Assembly: GCA_905250025.1 (NCBI GenBank)
Contig: CAJNOJ010000074.1
Coordinates: 310,001-374,000, forward strand
Length of the DNA: 64,000 nt
Source of the DNA: Adineta ricciae
Lineage: Eukaryota > Rotifera > Eurotatoria > Adinetida > Adinetidae
Direction: 5' to 3'
This document shows, piece by piece, positions 16,293-29,533 of the stretch. Under the pieces are notes generated by a model. That model worked only from the letters and a program-made list of their open reading frames with translations, was not told where the DNA came from and did no database searches. The position numbers and the translations under genes were made by a program. How positions within the stretch are numbered: the first letter of the stretch is position 1; each line of letters starts with the position of its first letter.

Positions 16293-19200
16293 CTATGGTA
16301 AAAGATGATCCACACTTGGTAGTGTGTCTGGCGGTAATGGTTTGACGAACAATGAAGGTAACGCTGTGTCAGTTGGATTAGAATTATTATGGCTATTCAT
16401 ATATGGTTCGAAATCTCCGAAACTAACATCATCGAACGAAGCAGCCGTGTCAAAATCATCATTTAATAAAAGAGAATTTAAATTTGTGTCACTACCCCAT
16501 GCTGTTGAAAAGTCAAAGGAATTAAAATCTGTTTGCCATTGCTGTTGATCAGCAACAAATTGTTGTACTGGTAATGATGAAGAAGGAGCAGAAGAAGAAG
16601 AAGAAGAAGGAGGAGGAGGCGGCGGCGGCAACATAGTTACTTGTAAAGTTTGTTGTTGTTGCTGCTGTTGTTGTTCTTCTTGTTTAGCTTTTTTCGTTAA
16701 TCGACGTCTTGATGCTGGCTTATCCACATTCGATTTCTTCGTTGGACTTGCTTTCGATCGTCCAGTTTTAAATAAAAGATTGTCCATTTGTCCTGCGGGC
16801 GTTGTATGTTCAAATCGATTAATGGTATCGATAAGATTATCAACACCTGAACAAGACGATGAATTGAGAGTTTTGATCAATGTACCTAACGTTCGTGGTT
16901 CAACAACACCATTTACTACGAGACAATTGCCACCATCATCAAGCGTTGATTGAGTACTTGGATTATTGCTACTACTATCAGATTGAGCCGGAGCTATGCT
17001 ACGATTTGTATGAGGCGTATTGTGAACGGTAAGATCTAAATCGAAAGAATTTGAGTTCGTTTTGCTGTACGAGAGAAAAAAAAGAGCATATTTGATACTA
17101 ACCACTTGTTTGAGAAATCGATGGCGTTAGCACCAATCTCTGCTGTGTCGATGGATCGTGTGTGAATTTCTGTTGTAGAACATACGGTTTATTGTTAATA
17201 AAAAATATTTGTTGTGGCTGTTTCTTTTCTTCATTACTACTGCTATTATTATTATTACTAAAAATAATTTGTTGTGCTTGTTGAGGATACTCAGTGGTGT
17301 TTGTAGTTGTCGGTACATGGAGTACGACAGACTGATGTGCGGTCGCGTTAGGTACAGGTAGAAGATTTGTTGTTTCTGTACAATTTTTCAAGCCTGAGGA
17401 AAGAATGGGAATTTTCTTCTTAATTGTTGCTGCTGATAATATTGTTGTCGTTGGTGGCGGTGATATAGAACTATTATTCCGTTGTTGTTGTTGTGTCTGT
17501 GCTTTTTGAAAAAGATGATTGACAATTGCATTGGAATCTGAAGCAGCGCCTGATGCCAATGCGGAGAGAAGAAAATTTGTTGTCGATGGATCGTTAAAAT
17601 CGATCATCAACGGTTGGGATGATTCATTTGTTTGATCATTAGTTTTGATTAAAGAATAGTCATCCGAAGTAGTATTTGATGGAATAGGAGCAATTGGCTT
17701 TGGTGTGGTTTTCGTTACTATCAATGGTGTTTGATTATTAGTGCCCATGAGAGATATCACATCGATTTGACTGGTAGTTGTACATGGCTTCTGAGCAGCT
17801 GCCGGTGATCGAACAAAGTCAGGCTTCAATGCATTAACATTCAGCGTAACTGGCTTTCCATTTGTTGATACTGTTGATGTAGCTGATTCAACACGTACTC
17901 GTTTACTAGGATTATTGTTGTTATTTGTATCTCTATTAGGAGACAAAAGTACATTTTGTACACCAGATAGAACAGCAAACGTTGATTCATTGGTAGTCGG
18001 TTTAACTTGATCGAATAGTGATGGAACTCGAGCGATAACATTCGTGTCTGTGGTTGACGAAGGCGTGAGAACATTGTCATTCACATAACGAGAGTTAGAA
18101 GTCGAATGGTGAGTTAATGGAGACGTCGAATTTCGATGAACGAGATTAGTATGAGATGTGGAGGAAACAGATGCAGGCGGTGAGAGAATCGAAGAAGGTA
18201 CAGGCTGAGTTGGTTGATGAGGGTCGACTGATGGTTTAACAGCTAATTGAGCAATGACCGGAGGTGTAACAGCTGTTTTACGAGGACGACCACGTGGCCG
18301 TTTCGACGGAGGAGTTACACCCGTATGCTGCAGTGGTGTCCATGTCATCGATTGGCCAGTTTCTACGAGATTCATGATATAAGAGCATTCTATAATAGAT
18401 CGTTTCGTAGCAAAAAGATAATCCTACCTTGTGCTTGGCCAGCATTATTAACAAAAACAACTGATTCACTATTGGTTTGTAAAATGTTCGATGAATTCGA
18501 TGCACAAACAAAAACATTTCCATTTGTTGTTTCAGCATGAGTTCGTTTTCGGCGTTTTACTATATTGAATTGATCGCATAGAATCAAATTCTAATGCAGA
18601 GTAAATCATCCAATTACCTGACTTTTGATCCGTATCACAAAATGAATCAATACAATTTGTTAATGTTGCCATTTCCAAGATATTTGATTTCTGTCGGCAA
18701 TGCGTTCCTTCCAGAACTTGTGTTACTTCCCAAGATTTGGATTTAATCGTTGAATCAAAGTTGAAAACCTTATCAACAATCAGCGGACATTGAAGACCGC
18801 ATTTACATGATGTTGATGTTTCAAGATATTGACGAACAGTATCCAATGAATCAAGTATGACATTTGTCGGACTAGAAGTTGCCAAAAATATCAATCTCGT
18901 TCTCCACTTCTCTCTCTCTCTTTTTCACTCTTACCTGACGTAGACTACAAGATCCGGCGCTAGTATTCGTCTTTGCCATCCGTATGGCACAGGTATGTAC
19001 TCCATTATTTGTGAAGTCTTATTCATTCCTGATTGTGTGTTGGAAGCACTCTTCGTCGTCTTCTTTGTTCGTGAAAAATTCGGCGATAATGACTCATCTT
19101 TAACAAGAATTTCTGCCAGTGTTTTTGCTTCTTTTTTCACACGAGACTTTTTTACTACTGTTGACGGTTGTTGTTCGTTTGTCGATGAGAAATTAAACGA

Positions 19201-19863
19201 ATCAATGTGAATATTATAATTAGTCGTTGTAGTCGTACTTGTTTGGTGTTCGTCGACTTCTTTGATATTTTTCAAAATCTGTGAAACAATCTCAGTCGTT
19301 TGCTTCTCGTCGAACTGACATTTTTTCGTCACATGTTCATTAGCTAGAATATTCGTTGGCTGTTGTTGAACATTGGTTGTATGGATGTTAACATTATAAT
19401 TATTGACACTGATATTATTAGCTGTGATATTACTCAAATTAGTAGTATTTTGCATTGAATTTGTGGACTCAATGATTGTGGTAGGTTTGAATGGTGATGG
19501 TAAACGTGTGACATTGATCAATGGTGGCTGTTGTTTGACAGGTGTATCATGACTAGACGAAGAATTTGTAGTTGCTTGTTCAGATGGACGCTGTTGTTCA
19601 TCTATCTGACTAACAAGTGACGATTGTGAATGAACAAATCGTACGAGATGTGTTGGTGAAGCACTACTACTGCTATTCAGTTGACTAGATGATGGTACTG
19701 CTTCACTACAACATGATTGAACAAGTGCATCAATTGTCACATTAGCAGCAAGAGTTGATGATTGATCTTCATTATTGATACTAGTTGCTTCGCTTGTCGT
19801 CGTAGTTGTTTCATTTATAAATGATGTTTGTGTTGAAAGATATGTTTCTGTTGTCGTCGTCAT
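16293..19863 (-). CDS. MBD5: MBD5/MBD6-like methyl-CpG-binding-domain protein with AT-hook
   Basis: Five exons (18935-19863, 18618-18871, 18428-18559, 17099-18362, 16293-17064) give 1,116 aa in one frame. A Thr/Ser/Asn-rich N-terminus (~300 aa) precedes an MBD of the MBD5/6 class spanning exons 1-2: YIPVPYGWQRRI, VVYVSPTNVILDSLDTVRQY, CKCGLQCPLIVDKVFNFD. The Cys-rich CKCGLxCPL block is diagnostic of MBD5/6 and not of MBD1-4. In mammals MBD5/6 bind heterochromatin and the PR-DUB (BAP1-ASXL) complex and do not bind methyl-CpG strongly. After it come a basic cluster (KRRKRTH), an AT-hook (KRPRGRPRKT) and a disordered tail with poly-Q, poly-P and poly-S runs near 16590-16680, ending in an acidic/aromatic region. 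The intron at 17065-17098 is only 34 nt. Confidence 0.85.
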
Positions 19864-20441
19864 AATATCAGTTCGCTACACGAACTAAGAGAGACTTGAA
19901 TGCTCATATGGATATAAACAGATTAGATACAAAACAAAACAAAACAAAATCTAGAAGGGAAATTTTCAATTCATTCACTTATTGTTATGTTGATTATTAT
20001 TATTGCTATTATTATTTGTTTTCTTTCTTTTCTCACTATGAGTATAGTTGTTGTTGTTGTTGTTGTTGTTGATCCAATGGCCATGATCGAATGATAAGGA
20101 ACGCCTTAATGGATTTGGATGAGATTTTTTTTCGAAAGAATTATTCACCTTGTTTTTCGAAAAACAAATAAGAGCGAAAAAAACTAAATTACGAAATGTT
20201 TCTTTCTTTTTCATTATTCGTTCCATGATTGTCTCAGCGACATCTATACCCAAGTGTATGACATCGTTAATAAAAAAACAGAACACACTACCAAGCTGTC
20301 ATCCTCGACTAGGTACACTATTGTGCTGTCAAAAAGATTAGATATAAGAGCCCGACGATGATGATTGCACAAAACATGTGATATCGTTTTTATTGAAACA
20401 AAGTTTTATGAATAAATAAGCAACTGTTTCAGCATATTTTC
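19864..20441. other. Intergenic, MBD gene upstream region and CDA 3' UTR
   Basis: 578 bp with simple repeats: (AAAAC)n near 19930-19947, (TTA)n-like near 19982-20012 and (GTT)n at 20047-20073. A minus-strand open frame at 19975-20286 is Asn-rich because of the GTT tract and starts at a non-ATG codon; I do not call it. It should contain the MBD gene promoter. Confidence 0.5.
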
Positions 20442-21087
<646 letters not shown>

Positions 21088-21391
21088 TTAATCGTGTTTT
21101 GTATGAGAAACGAAACCAATAAAATGTATCTCTTGTTTTATATATACACACATACAATCGCAAGGAAGAAAGAAAAATATATAGATATCTTTACATGCAA
21201 ATAGTCATCCACGCGTATACGTTGAAAAATAGACTAAAACCGTAAGACGAAAACAGCTGTCACTTATCACATAGAAAAACGAGAGAGAAAGTTAAAACTG
21301 ATCCACATCATTGTCATATAATTGAAGAAAGCAATAGATTGAAATGATTGATAAAGAAACGAGAGAGAGAGAGAGAGAGAGAAACAAATGA
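21088..21391. other. Intergenic, CDA promoter and PITPNM 3' UTR
   Basis: 304 bp, AT-rich, with a (GA)n tract at 21360-21382 just beyond the PITPNM stop codon. No coding signal seen. Confidence 0.5.
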
Positions 21392-24300
21392 TTATAGTTT
21401 TTCAATCGACGAGGGATTGTAGGTATTATTCGTTGCTACTGCTGCCGCCGTTATTGTAGTTGTTGTTGTTGTGTGGCGGGTAATACGAGGAGATAGGCTC
21501 CGTGCTGCAGCATCTTTCGATTGCGAAGCACTGAATGTCAAAAGATTATGTCGTCGAGCAACGTTCGCATCATCGTTGAAATTGATTTTTCGATGTGTTA
21601 AGGGCACCGATAACGTTTGATCGATGAGAGGATGATGAGATGAAGGCATTGATGCAGTTGAATGCGCAGAAGACGCTGCTATTTGTCGCGTATTGATCAA
21701 TGAGGTGGATGATTGTGTCATTGTGATTGATGTCAATTTCGGAAGATTAAAGCAGGCTTTACGAATTAAATGACGTGAATTTGATTTAGATGGTCGTATG
21801 ACACCTGGTTTTGATAGTTCAGCTAAAGAAAGAAAATGCAGATTAACTGTGAAGTATCCTTTTTCACTATTCACCTAGATGCACTGCATAGCCATCAACA
21901 ACAAAACGCACTTGTCCTTGAAAACGATTTTTGACTTTTCCAACGACAAACAATCTTTCCGGTGGGACATGAATTAATTGATAGCCAGGAACATCTTTCG
22001 ATGATCCATATGCCGCCATGATTGTCAAGTCCGCATTCTCAATAGCAGCGCGTAACATTTCTGCCTTGTGCTTGATCGGTTCACGACTGATGCCATCATT
22101 GAACAGAGTCAAACCTTATCGAAAAGAAAAGAGTTTCTTATAAGAAAAGAACTCTACAAGTGGCAAACCATGAGGAAAATTATGCTGAGCCAGCCAGTGA
22201 ACGACACGACGTTGTTGAATATCTGGACGTGCAGTTATGTAAATAATAATATAACCTAATTCTTGCCAATATCTATTTGGGTATGAGAAACAAGCTTTTG
22301 TCTAGAAATCAGTCGGAAATACGATCAGAATCTTACCGTACAACATCCACAGCACCAGGCCGTACTTTCGGATCATGATGACTTACCGAAAAACTCGACG
22401 TAAATGATCCGTCAATACTGAATATTACTGCTTCACTTTTAGGTGGCAGAACAGTAAGATGAAGATCAACTGTTGTATGATCGCCACTAAACAAGGCAAG
22501 AAAGACTTCTTTGTAGCAAAGCAAGTTTATTGAATTCTTACCGAACCACGCATTTAACCGGATGTAGTCCGAGAGGTAGTTTTTTATTGTCTGGAATTGT
22601 GTATCGTATACGACCGTGAGTGTCGGTTTCAACAGTATCGAGCAATGTCCATTCTCCATACGGTGCTGATCGCATTACGTAGATATCTACTTTTTCATTA
22701 GCTAAACAGACCATATCGATGGGTCCATAATGAAATTTCGCATGGATGGTTTGCGGCCGGGCGTCTACTACTAGTGTATCATTTCCTCGATGGTTTGGAG
22801 CTAAGTTCTACAAATGGAAAACAAGTCGTTTTCGTCTCATTGAATCAAAATGGAACATACCCGTATTTTAACACCAGTAGTACGATGTGCCCAACGTTCG
22901 GTTGGTTTGACCGGTGTAAATGAACATGGATTGTTAGTTGTTTGACTGCTGAATAAGTGAGATTGTTCTTGATTTCGAGTTATCTATTTAAAAGAATATC
23001 AGTGGAACGATCAAGCGCAAACAGTTTCAATAGTTACATTTCGCAAAATGAATGACATGACATCCCGTGATTCCCAATAACTTGAATGAAAAACAATTGG
23101 CAGAACGTGTGCTGGTTGGCTCATAAGCGATTCTGGACAATAGACAATATAATCAACACGTCGCGATCCCCACCAAGTTTGTCGAACTGAATGCATTAAA
23201 ATCATATTTTCATCGAGTTCTGTTGCAGTTTTTTTATCTTACGATCGGAGAAAATGGTATTTGTATCATTTGACGATGTATTTGAGTTTTTCTTGACGAA
23301 TAATTTGGAATATTTATGAACATATTCAACTGAAAAAAGATGATGAAACAACTGATGACTTCAACTAGGAACACGCTGTTGACATACCGAGTAGTGTCGA
23401 TTCACCATCACCTAGTGGAAATTGGGAGTAACGCGACACACAACACGGAGGTATTTGACTGAATTCTGACTGTATCAACGGTTCGATTCGAGATGCATTC
23501 GGATCACAGGCGTGAAATAGATTGTACAGTTGTCCACAAATGGGCCGCACAACTAAAGAGAATCAGCCATCGACGTACATATGGACACACGACAATTAAC
23601 TCCTACCAGTTTCACTGAGCATTTTCCGGTAAGCGAGTATTAATGATAAGGGTGAGCCAAAAGAAAAAAATTCATTAACATCAAATGCTAATGTTAATCC
23701 ATAATTATCCTGTCGTGTATGGCAATTATCTTCGGATCGTGAACTAAATGAAAGTTTATTTTTATAGTGACGATACACAGATATTTAAAATTAAAGTTTA
23801 TCATACATATTGTCACTTGTATCAAGAGTGTCGTTGGTAATATTTCGTTTTGTTGTTTGTCGATGTCCTGAATGTCCCGATGCAGTATCAGAGTTATCTT
23901 TTTGAGCTCGTTTATTCAGCGCTGGCATACGCGATGATGTGCCTTCTGATAATAAAACAAAGAGAAAAATATTTTCTTTCAACAATAATTGATACTGTGA
24001 TCAAATACCTTCACCATACAATGATATCGTATCATCGAAATTATGATTTAAACACAAAGCATCATATGCTAATATACCTCCATTTGCATCGCCAATGATC
24101 ACCACCTAGACAAGAATTTCTTCAGATACCGAGTCTTATTTCATTATCTTCGACATACCTGTCCCGAGAAATTCTTGCCTTCCTTCGATGAAATAAAGTC
24201 TTGATACACTTTATTTGCTTCTGTCACCGTACTCATTAATGATGATTGATAACTACCATTGGATGTGGCGAATAATGGAATTGCGTTTATTGGTAGCGTT

Positions 24301-26845
24301 TCACTATGCGATATATCATAAGTTATGTTGAGTGTTCCATATGGTGATAGATTATTCAGTAGATTGATTGCTTCGGTACATATCGAACGACAAACAACGA
24401 ACCGAATCGCTATTTTGCCTTCGATACGCGAATAATGATTTCGCATAACAGTTTCAAATGTTGAACGGAAAGTGATGAAATCAGTTTTCTTCGCGCTGAT
24501 AAATGCATCTTCGGTTGAAAAGATATTACCTAATCGGAAGAGAAAGATCGGACACTTGAATGTTTTGTCAAAGTGAAAATGCTCGAATAACTCACCACCG
24601 TAAAAAATGAGAATCAAAATTTCAATTTGACATTTATCACTGTCAGCGGATGGCAAGGATTCAGCTGCTCGTTCGTCATCTTCAATACTTGAATGATGAG
24701 AACCGGAATTATTTGAATCGTTCAAATGAATATCTTCGAGTGAACGAGTTAATGTACGACTAGAGCGTGAACTCGAAATGCCTTCAATTGAAGCTGAAAA
24801 TAGACAAGTGTAGCGATTAGATTAGCAAGTACTTTCCAGAAAAAACAAAACAGGTCAATCGAAAATCTTCCTTTAATTAGATCGATCCTTCTTAAGCATA
24901 ATAAATTGCAAATCGTGCGTAAATATGAAAAGATCGAACGGATCGAGTATAGAAAAACTAATCAGAACGGATTGATGAGATTATATTTAGTCGGGCGAAT
25001 AGAGACAAGTCTTAATGTAGCGGAAAGTCTAGTGAGGAGTTATAGGAAAATTTGGATTTCTTTTTTTCTGTTCGTCATACAATTATATATTCTCTTGTAA
25101 TTAGGTAAAACTTGTGAAGGTCAACAGGCATATTTCTCAGGAGATTTGTTGTCAATCTAGTACATTTTCTGATGCATCTGACAAGATGAAAACAATGTAT
25201 ATACAATAATTTCATTTCGTGCGAATGTTTGTCTATGACTCTCGAAGAAGAACGATGACAAGAGGACAATCTGCTTACATTCAGCATCAAAGAATTCATC
25301 GTCGGGTGTTTCATCTGTGGGTAGTGGAGGTACTGGGAATGAATTAATTCTTGGTCTGGTGGCATTAATGCTATCGATTGACATTTGTCGAGTTCGTTTG
25401 ACTGACAATGGTTGATTAATATCATTCGTTGATTCAGTTCTATTCGTTGTATTGTTATTGTCACAAACTGAATGTGATATAGATGAGCGAATCATTTCGT
25501 TTTGAAATTGGGCCATTCGTTTATTCAATTCACGTTGTGTTTCATCTTCTAAATGACGTATATCAGCTAAACTTAAACCTTGATATTCATCTTGCCAACA
25601 CCAAGCTTGTCGATGAGCTCGTAGGATTGTCTTACGCAAAGCTATTTAGTAGAAGATTCAAGTGACTTAATCCGAAGAACGTATCACTTCCTTTGGTACT
25701 CACCTATCTCATGAATAAATCGTTCGCAACGACTCTGCATGCCCCAGTAACGAAATTCCGCGCGGCATAGTTTATACGCACACATAATCGAATCCTTTCG
25801 AGTCGTTTTTTTCATTTGTTCAAACCAATCTGATGCTAACGGCCCACGTCCTAAATATACCATACGCATGAGAACCTTTCTTATTAAAATTTTCATGATA
25901 AGAAACATTCAAGAAGTCACCAATAAGAAAATAACCCTAATCAACTCGTACTTTTATATCTACTCATCGAATCAGATCGATATCTGATTTGTTTCATGGC
26001 GCAATGACATTTGATTAGAAGAGAAAACAAAATCTTTTTCGAACCTGTCTTTTCCGAATGGAAGACTGACGGATTTTCTGATGGATTTTCTGCTAATGGT
26101 TGACTGGAAACAATATCAAGGAATTCTAAAAGAGAAAGTCATCTTTTGTGTTGGCAATCGACGGCGAAATACAAACCAACAACACGTTGATCGATTTCCT
26201 GTGGTTTTAATTGGAAAATATTTTCTTGCGTACCAAAATCGGCCTGATAACATGTTTCAACTTCGATAAGAAATCGGTCAATAAAAGGACAACGGTAACG
26301 CGTTTTCGTATAGGGATAGGCATTCCATGCTTCTTCTTCGATCTTCATGGCATTCGCTGGCAAGATTGCTTTGAACCATCCGGGCAAATGTCGTTCGATG
26401 TGATATATCTTGAACGTATATTGACCACTACCGCCTGGTCCGTTCGTGTAAGGCTCATTTTTAATTATTTCAACTCCACTGCCGGATGAATTGGTTTCTT
26501 CACGACTTTTTTTCTAGAAAAATACACGTGTCTAGATTCTTCGGAAGAAAACCGAAACAGAACAAAAAGCAAATGCTAAATCAGATAGAACTTTAGTTTT
26601 AGTAAAGAATCAATATTGATTAGATTTAGAGAGAAGAGCGAAATAGCTCATGCAGCAGTGGGCTCTCTTTACTTTGTTTTTACCTCTTAAGATGCCTAAA
26701 ATATGATGTGATATATTCGATTTTTCCTTGCAAACAACTAACTCAATTGTAGAAATTAATCACCTACCACAATCATGTATAATTGAGCTATTCGATATTC
26801 ATCGACAGTCATTGGTACTGGAATTCGATATTCTTTGATAAGCAT
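21392..26845 (-). CDS. PITPNM: Membrane-associated phosphatidylinositol transfer protein (RdgB/Nir2)
   Basis: A large minus-strand gene with more than 15 short introns; start MLIKEYRIPVPMTVDEYRIAQ at 26845, stop at 21392-21394. Domain order matches RdgB/Nir: PITP domain (PGWFKAILPANAMKIEEEAW, AYPYTKTRYRCPF; later EFRYWGMQSRCERFIHEI and RAHRQAWCWQDE), an acidic FFAT motif (DDEFFDAE, around 25270-25310), a DDHD domain (GDANGGILAYDALCLN, FGSPLSLILAYRKML, YNLFHACDPNASRIEPL, FHSSYWESRDVMSFI) and a C-terminal LNS2 domain (SIDGSFTSSFSVSHHDPKVR, PGAVDVVR, AAYGSSKDVPGY). The family exchanges PI and phosphatidic acid at ER-plasma membrane contacts, with FFAT binding ER VAP. The intron at about 24795-25281 is the longest (~490 bp). 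The C-terminal tail past LNS2 is Ser/Thr-rich. Individual exon edges were not all resolved. Confidence 0.93.
25268..25312 (-). other. FFAT motif in the PITPNM gene
   Basis: The exon end encodes TPDDEFFDAE, followed after the ~490-bp intron by a Ser-rich segment. EFFDAE with an acidic run before it is the canonical two-phenylalanines-in-an-acidic-tract signal for VAP binding, here interrupted by an intron immediately after the core. Confidence 0.75.
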
Positions 26846-27059
26846 TTTTGTGGAATAAATTAATCGAATATGTTGATGGTATTTCAGATGAGGAAAATGA
26901 CATTCATTGTACTGCTGTTGTCGTTTGTCATTACAGATCCGTTATGTGTATGGATCATCTAAAATCACTAGAGATATAGCAGACATTTCTCTCTTTTTTT
27001 TTCTTTATCCTACATTTATATTCTCTTCTTCTTTTTTTCCTATCTATCGTTTTCTCGAA

Positions 27060-27086
27060 TCGACGACGACGACGACGACGACGACT
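27060..27086 (+). repeat. (CGA)n microsatellite
   Basis: About seven to eight tandem CGA units (tcgacgacgacgacgacgacgac), in the presumed 5' region of the PITPNM gene. Confidence 0.9.
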
Positions 27087-27194
27087 GACTTGTTTTCTGT
27101 TTTGCCCACATGTCAAAACATATTCTAAGCGCGATCGTCTTCCCGAACGCGCGTCCGTCTTCTTATTTTTCTTCCTTCTACTCCTACTCCTCCT

Positions 27195-27222
27195 TCATCA
27201 TCATCATCATCATCATCTTCGC
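27195..27222 (+). repeat. (TCA)n microsatellite
   Basis: About eight TCA/ATC units (ttcatcatcatcatcatc...), with flanking pyrimidine-rich DNA. Confidence 0.9.
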
Positions 27223-28311
27223 ATGCTATCCGTGAAATGAAGCAATCATATTTCCATCATTCTAGACGAAGATTCTTCGCTGACCTTTTTCCTTTCTCAA
27301 CACGTCGTTTTCATTAAGTAAATACTCATGGAGAAAAATCAACGGAACTGTCGAGCATCCTTCACAAAGACTTAGGTGTAGTCTATTCTCACAATTGAAT
27401 TCCAGTTTATATAGACCGGCTGACAAAAGTATATAATTAAATATAACTGCAAAACAAGAAACGAGATATTCTTGTCTTCCTCTTTCCAATATTCAAATGA
27501 ACCGACCGACGTTCTCAATATATAACAACGCGAATGATCAGATGACGAATCCACATTGGTGGTAACAATAGAAAAGAAAGATTCGGGTAGCAGTGTTTTG
27601 TAAAATGTAACCCGACATGGTGCTGAGTGCTGGAAACAGTTACCGATTGTTAATGGAATAGGAAAAAAGGCGTTTTCATGCATTCTTCTACATGAGTGAA
27701 GAGAGTTTAACTTCCGTTCGTTCAGTCTAAGTAAATAATTACTTTCATATATCGATAAACCTATCTGGATCGGAATTGCGGTGGAAAAAATCATCAACTG
27801 TCATACAATCAAACTTACAGGAAGCTGAGATTAACGAAATAATTGAATGAATTAGAAAAAGACGCTAATATTTGAAGTATTAAAAAATCATAATCATTGT
27901 CGGTAATCACTGTCTATTCAAATTATCAAAGTTCATGTTTTTTTCCATCAACAGCTACCGAAACAGAAATTCTTAAATCAGTCAGTTACACAATTTCTTT
28001 TTCAAATGTTCATGATTTGTGTTCCATCGAGGAAAGGTAAAGAAACGTGCCCTCATTCTGTTTTCGTCATAGAGTATCTGAGAAGAAAGATAAATATCAT
28101 TACCTTGGTTGTTAACAATTGTTTGATAGAGATCTGAAATAGAGAACGGAGGTTTTTAGATAGGACATGAACATTTATATATTTATATATATGATATCTC
28201 CAAGAAACGCTTGTAGAAAAAATAGAATTACAAGTAAAGCTGGGTGAATTCAACGAAATCTGTGATTTTTTTTCCTTTCAGTTTCCTTCGTAGATGAATT
28301 TGAGCAAAAAT

Positions 28312-29110
28312 TCAAGTGAAAATAATGAACAAAATCACAGCTAATGCAATGCCAAGAAATAAACGAGATAAGAATTCTTGTTGCTGATGTTCAGGTGTAT
28401 TTGGTGGTGCTAAAAGTAACATGTTTAATCATCGAGCTGTCCAAATGAGATTCTTTACGTGGTGTATAATTGTAATCAGGATTATTTGTAGCAAACGTTG
28501 TTTGAAACAAACCGAATGGGAATGCCCCGAAGCCAAACGACATTTGAAAGTTTACGCCTTCACCGAAACCGAAATTCTGCGTGAAATCAAAAGAAATGTC
28601 TTTCCATTTAGTTGTTGTTTTTTATGTCAATTACTCGATTAGGTCGAGGTTCTTCTCTCGTACCAGCTGGTCGTGGTGGAACAGTGTTTCTATTAAAAAA
28701 AAAGTAAACTCTGGTGACTTTCGCGTTTGAAAGCTTCGTTGTTATACCGTGGATCTGTTTGGTTCGCATTTCGACCATAGATTGGAATTAATTTCTCACG
28801 CGATATGCTACTTTTACATACGGGACATGTTGGATTATGTGCACGAGTTTCTAACCATTGATGAATACATGGCCAGCAGAAAAGATGACCGCAAAGCGAT
28901 AGCACAGCGTTGCGAGCTGTGTCAAGACAAATCTATTTGAGAGAATCCGAATAGGTCAAATAATTCAGAGATTAAAAAATGCGGAGTGCTTACATTGCAT
29001 TCATAACCTGAATCTTTATCATTATTTGACGACGTTTTTTTCTCTTCATTGCTATTTGATGACGGAGGTGTGTTTGGGTTCTCTGATGGTGATTGCTCAG
29101 GCGACGCCAT
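28312..29110 (-). CDS. RNF185: RING E3 ubiquitin ligase RNF5/RNF185, ER tail-anchored
   Basis: Five exons (28994-29110, 28748-28932, 28635-28689, 28459-28576, 28312-28409) give 190 aa, close to RNF185. A Ser/Asn-rich N-terminus leads into a RING-HC finger: [20 protein letters not shown], then [15 protein letters not shown] and [10 protein letters not shown], all eight zinc ligands present. Then follow [12 protein letters not shown], the conserved amphipathic block [15 protein letters not shown] and a C-terminal hydrophobic hairpin ([19 protein letters not shown]). These proteins sit in the ER membrane and act in ERAD. The intron joining DPR to NTVPPRP uses donor gtataac at 28747 and rejoins in phase 2; reading past that donor gives a false stop. 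RNF5 and RNF185 cannot be separated here. Confidence 0.93.
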
Positions 29111-29533
29111 TGAATGAAAATCTAAAACAATAACATCAAATCTCTCAAGACTGTTGAAATGTCTTCAAAACATAACAACATGTCAAGAATGCAAAACACC
29201 TATATTATTGTTGCGCAGATTGATTGGTCGTTTCTACACCATTGAAATTTAGCGAATGCCACCAGTGGATTTGACAACCAATAGAAAAGAAAGCTCGACT
29301 CATGCTTTTCTAATGGAAGAACGTATCTAATAGAATTATTTCGTTTTCCAAATACATTGTGTTGACAGCTTGTGTTTACTAATCGCTTCATGAGATTAAC
29401 TGACGTAAGATTCATCATCGATCTATTTCTGTATTTAGTGTTGACTTGATTTCGCGATGCAATTATCTTTATCATCAATATATAGAAAAATTTCTACTTA
29501 ACAAAAAAAAAACACAAGAAAACGTAGTCATGA
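29111..29533. other. Intergenic upstream of the RNF5-like gene
   Basis: 423 bp between two minus-strand genes (RNF5-like promoter, DMAC2L-like 3' UTR). AT-rich; a minus-strand open frame at 29200-29478 has no protein-like features. Confidence 0.45.

Larger units (their letters stand above)
26846..28311. other. 1.47-kb intergenic between PITPNM and the RNF5-like gene
   Basis: Contains a (CGA)n tract at about 27060-27086 and a (TCA)n tract at about 27195-27222, both just upstream of PITPNM. The only sizeable open frame, minus strand 27372-27797 (141 codons), has no recognisable similarity, no splice support and atypical composition, so it is not called. Otherwise AT-rich. Confidence 0.5.

Noticed and set aside
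15306-16315. Several hydrophobic, Ser/Leu/Phe-rich minus-strand frames
   Set aside because: Created by purine-rich low-complexity DNA on the opposite strand; no conserved motif.
19975-20286. Asn-rich minus-strand frame
   Set aside because: Begins at a GTG, and its Asn run comes from a (GTT)n microsatellite.
27372-27797. 141-codon minus-strand open frame between PITPNM and RNF5-like genes
   Set aside because: No similarity, no splice or promoter support, composition like intergenic DNA.
28690-28720. Very short (~20-29 nt) intron in the RNF5-like gene near the T9 run
   Set aside because: Phases do not fit; donor at 28747 gives a normal ~58-nt intron and the conserved [10 protein letters not shown] join.
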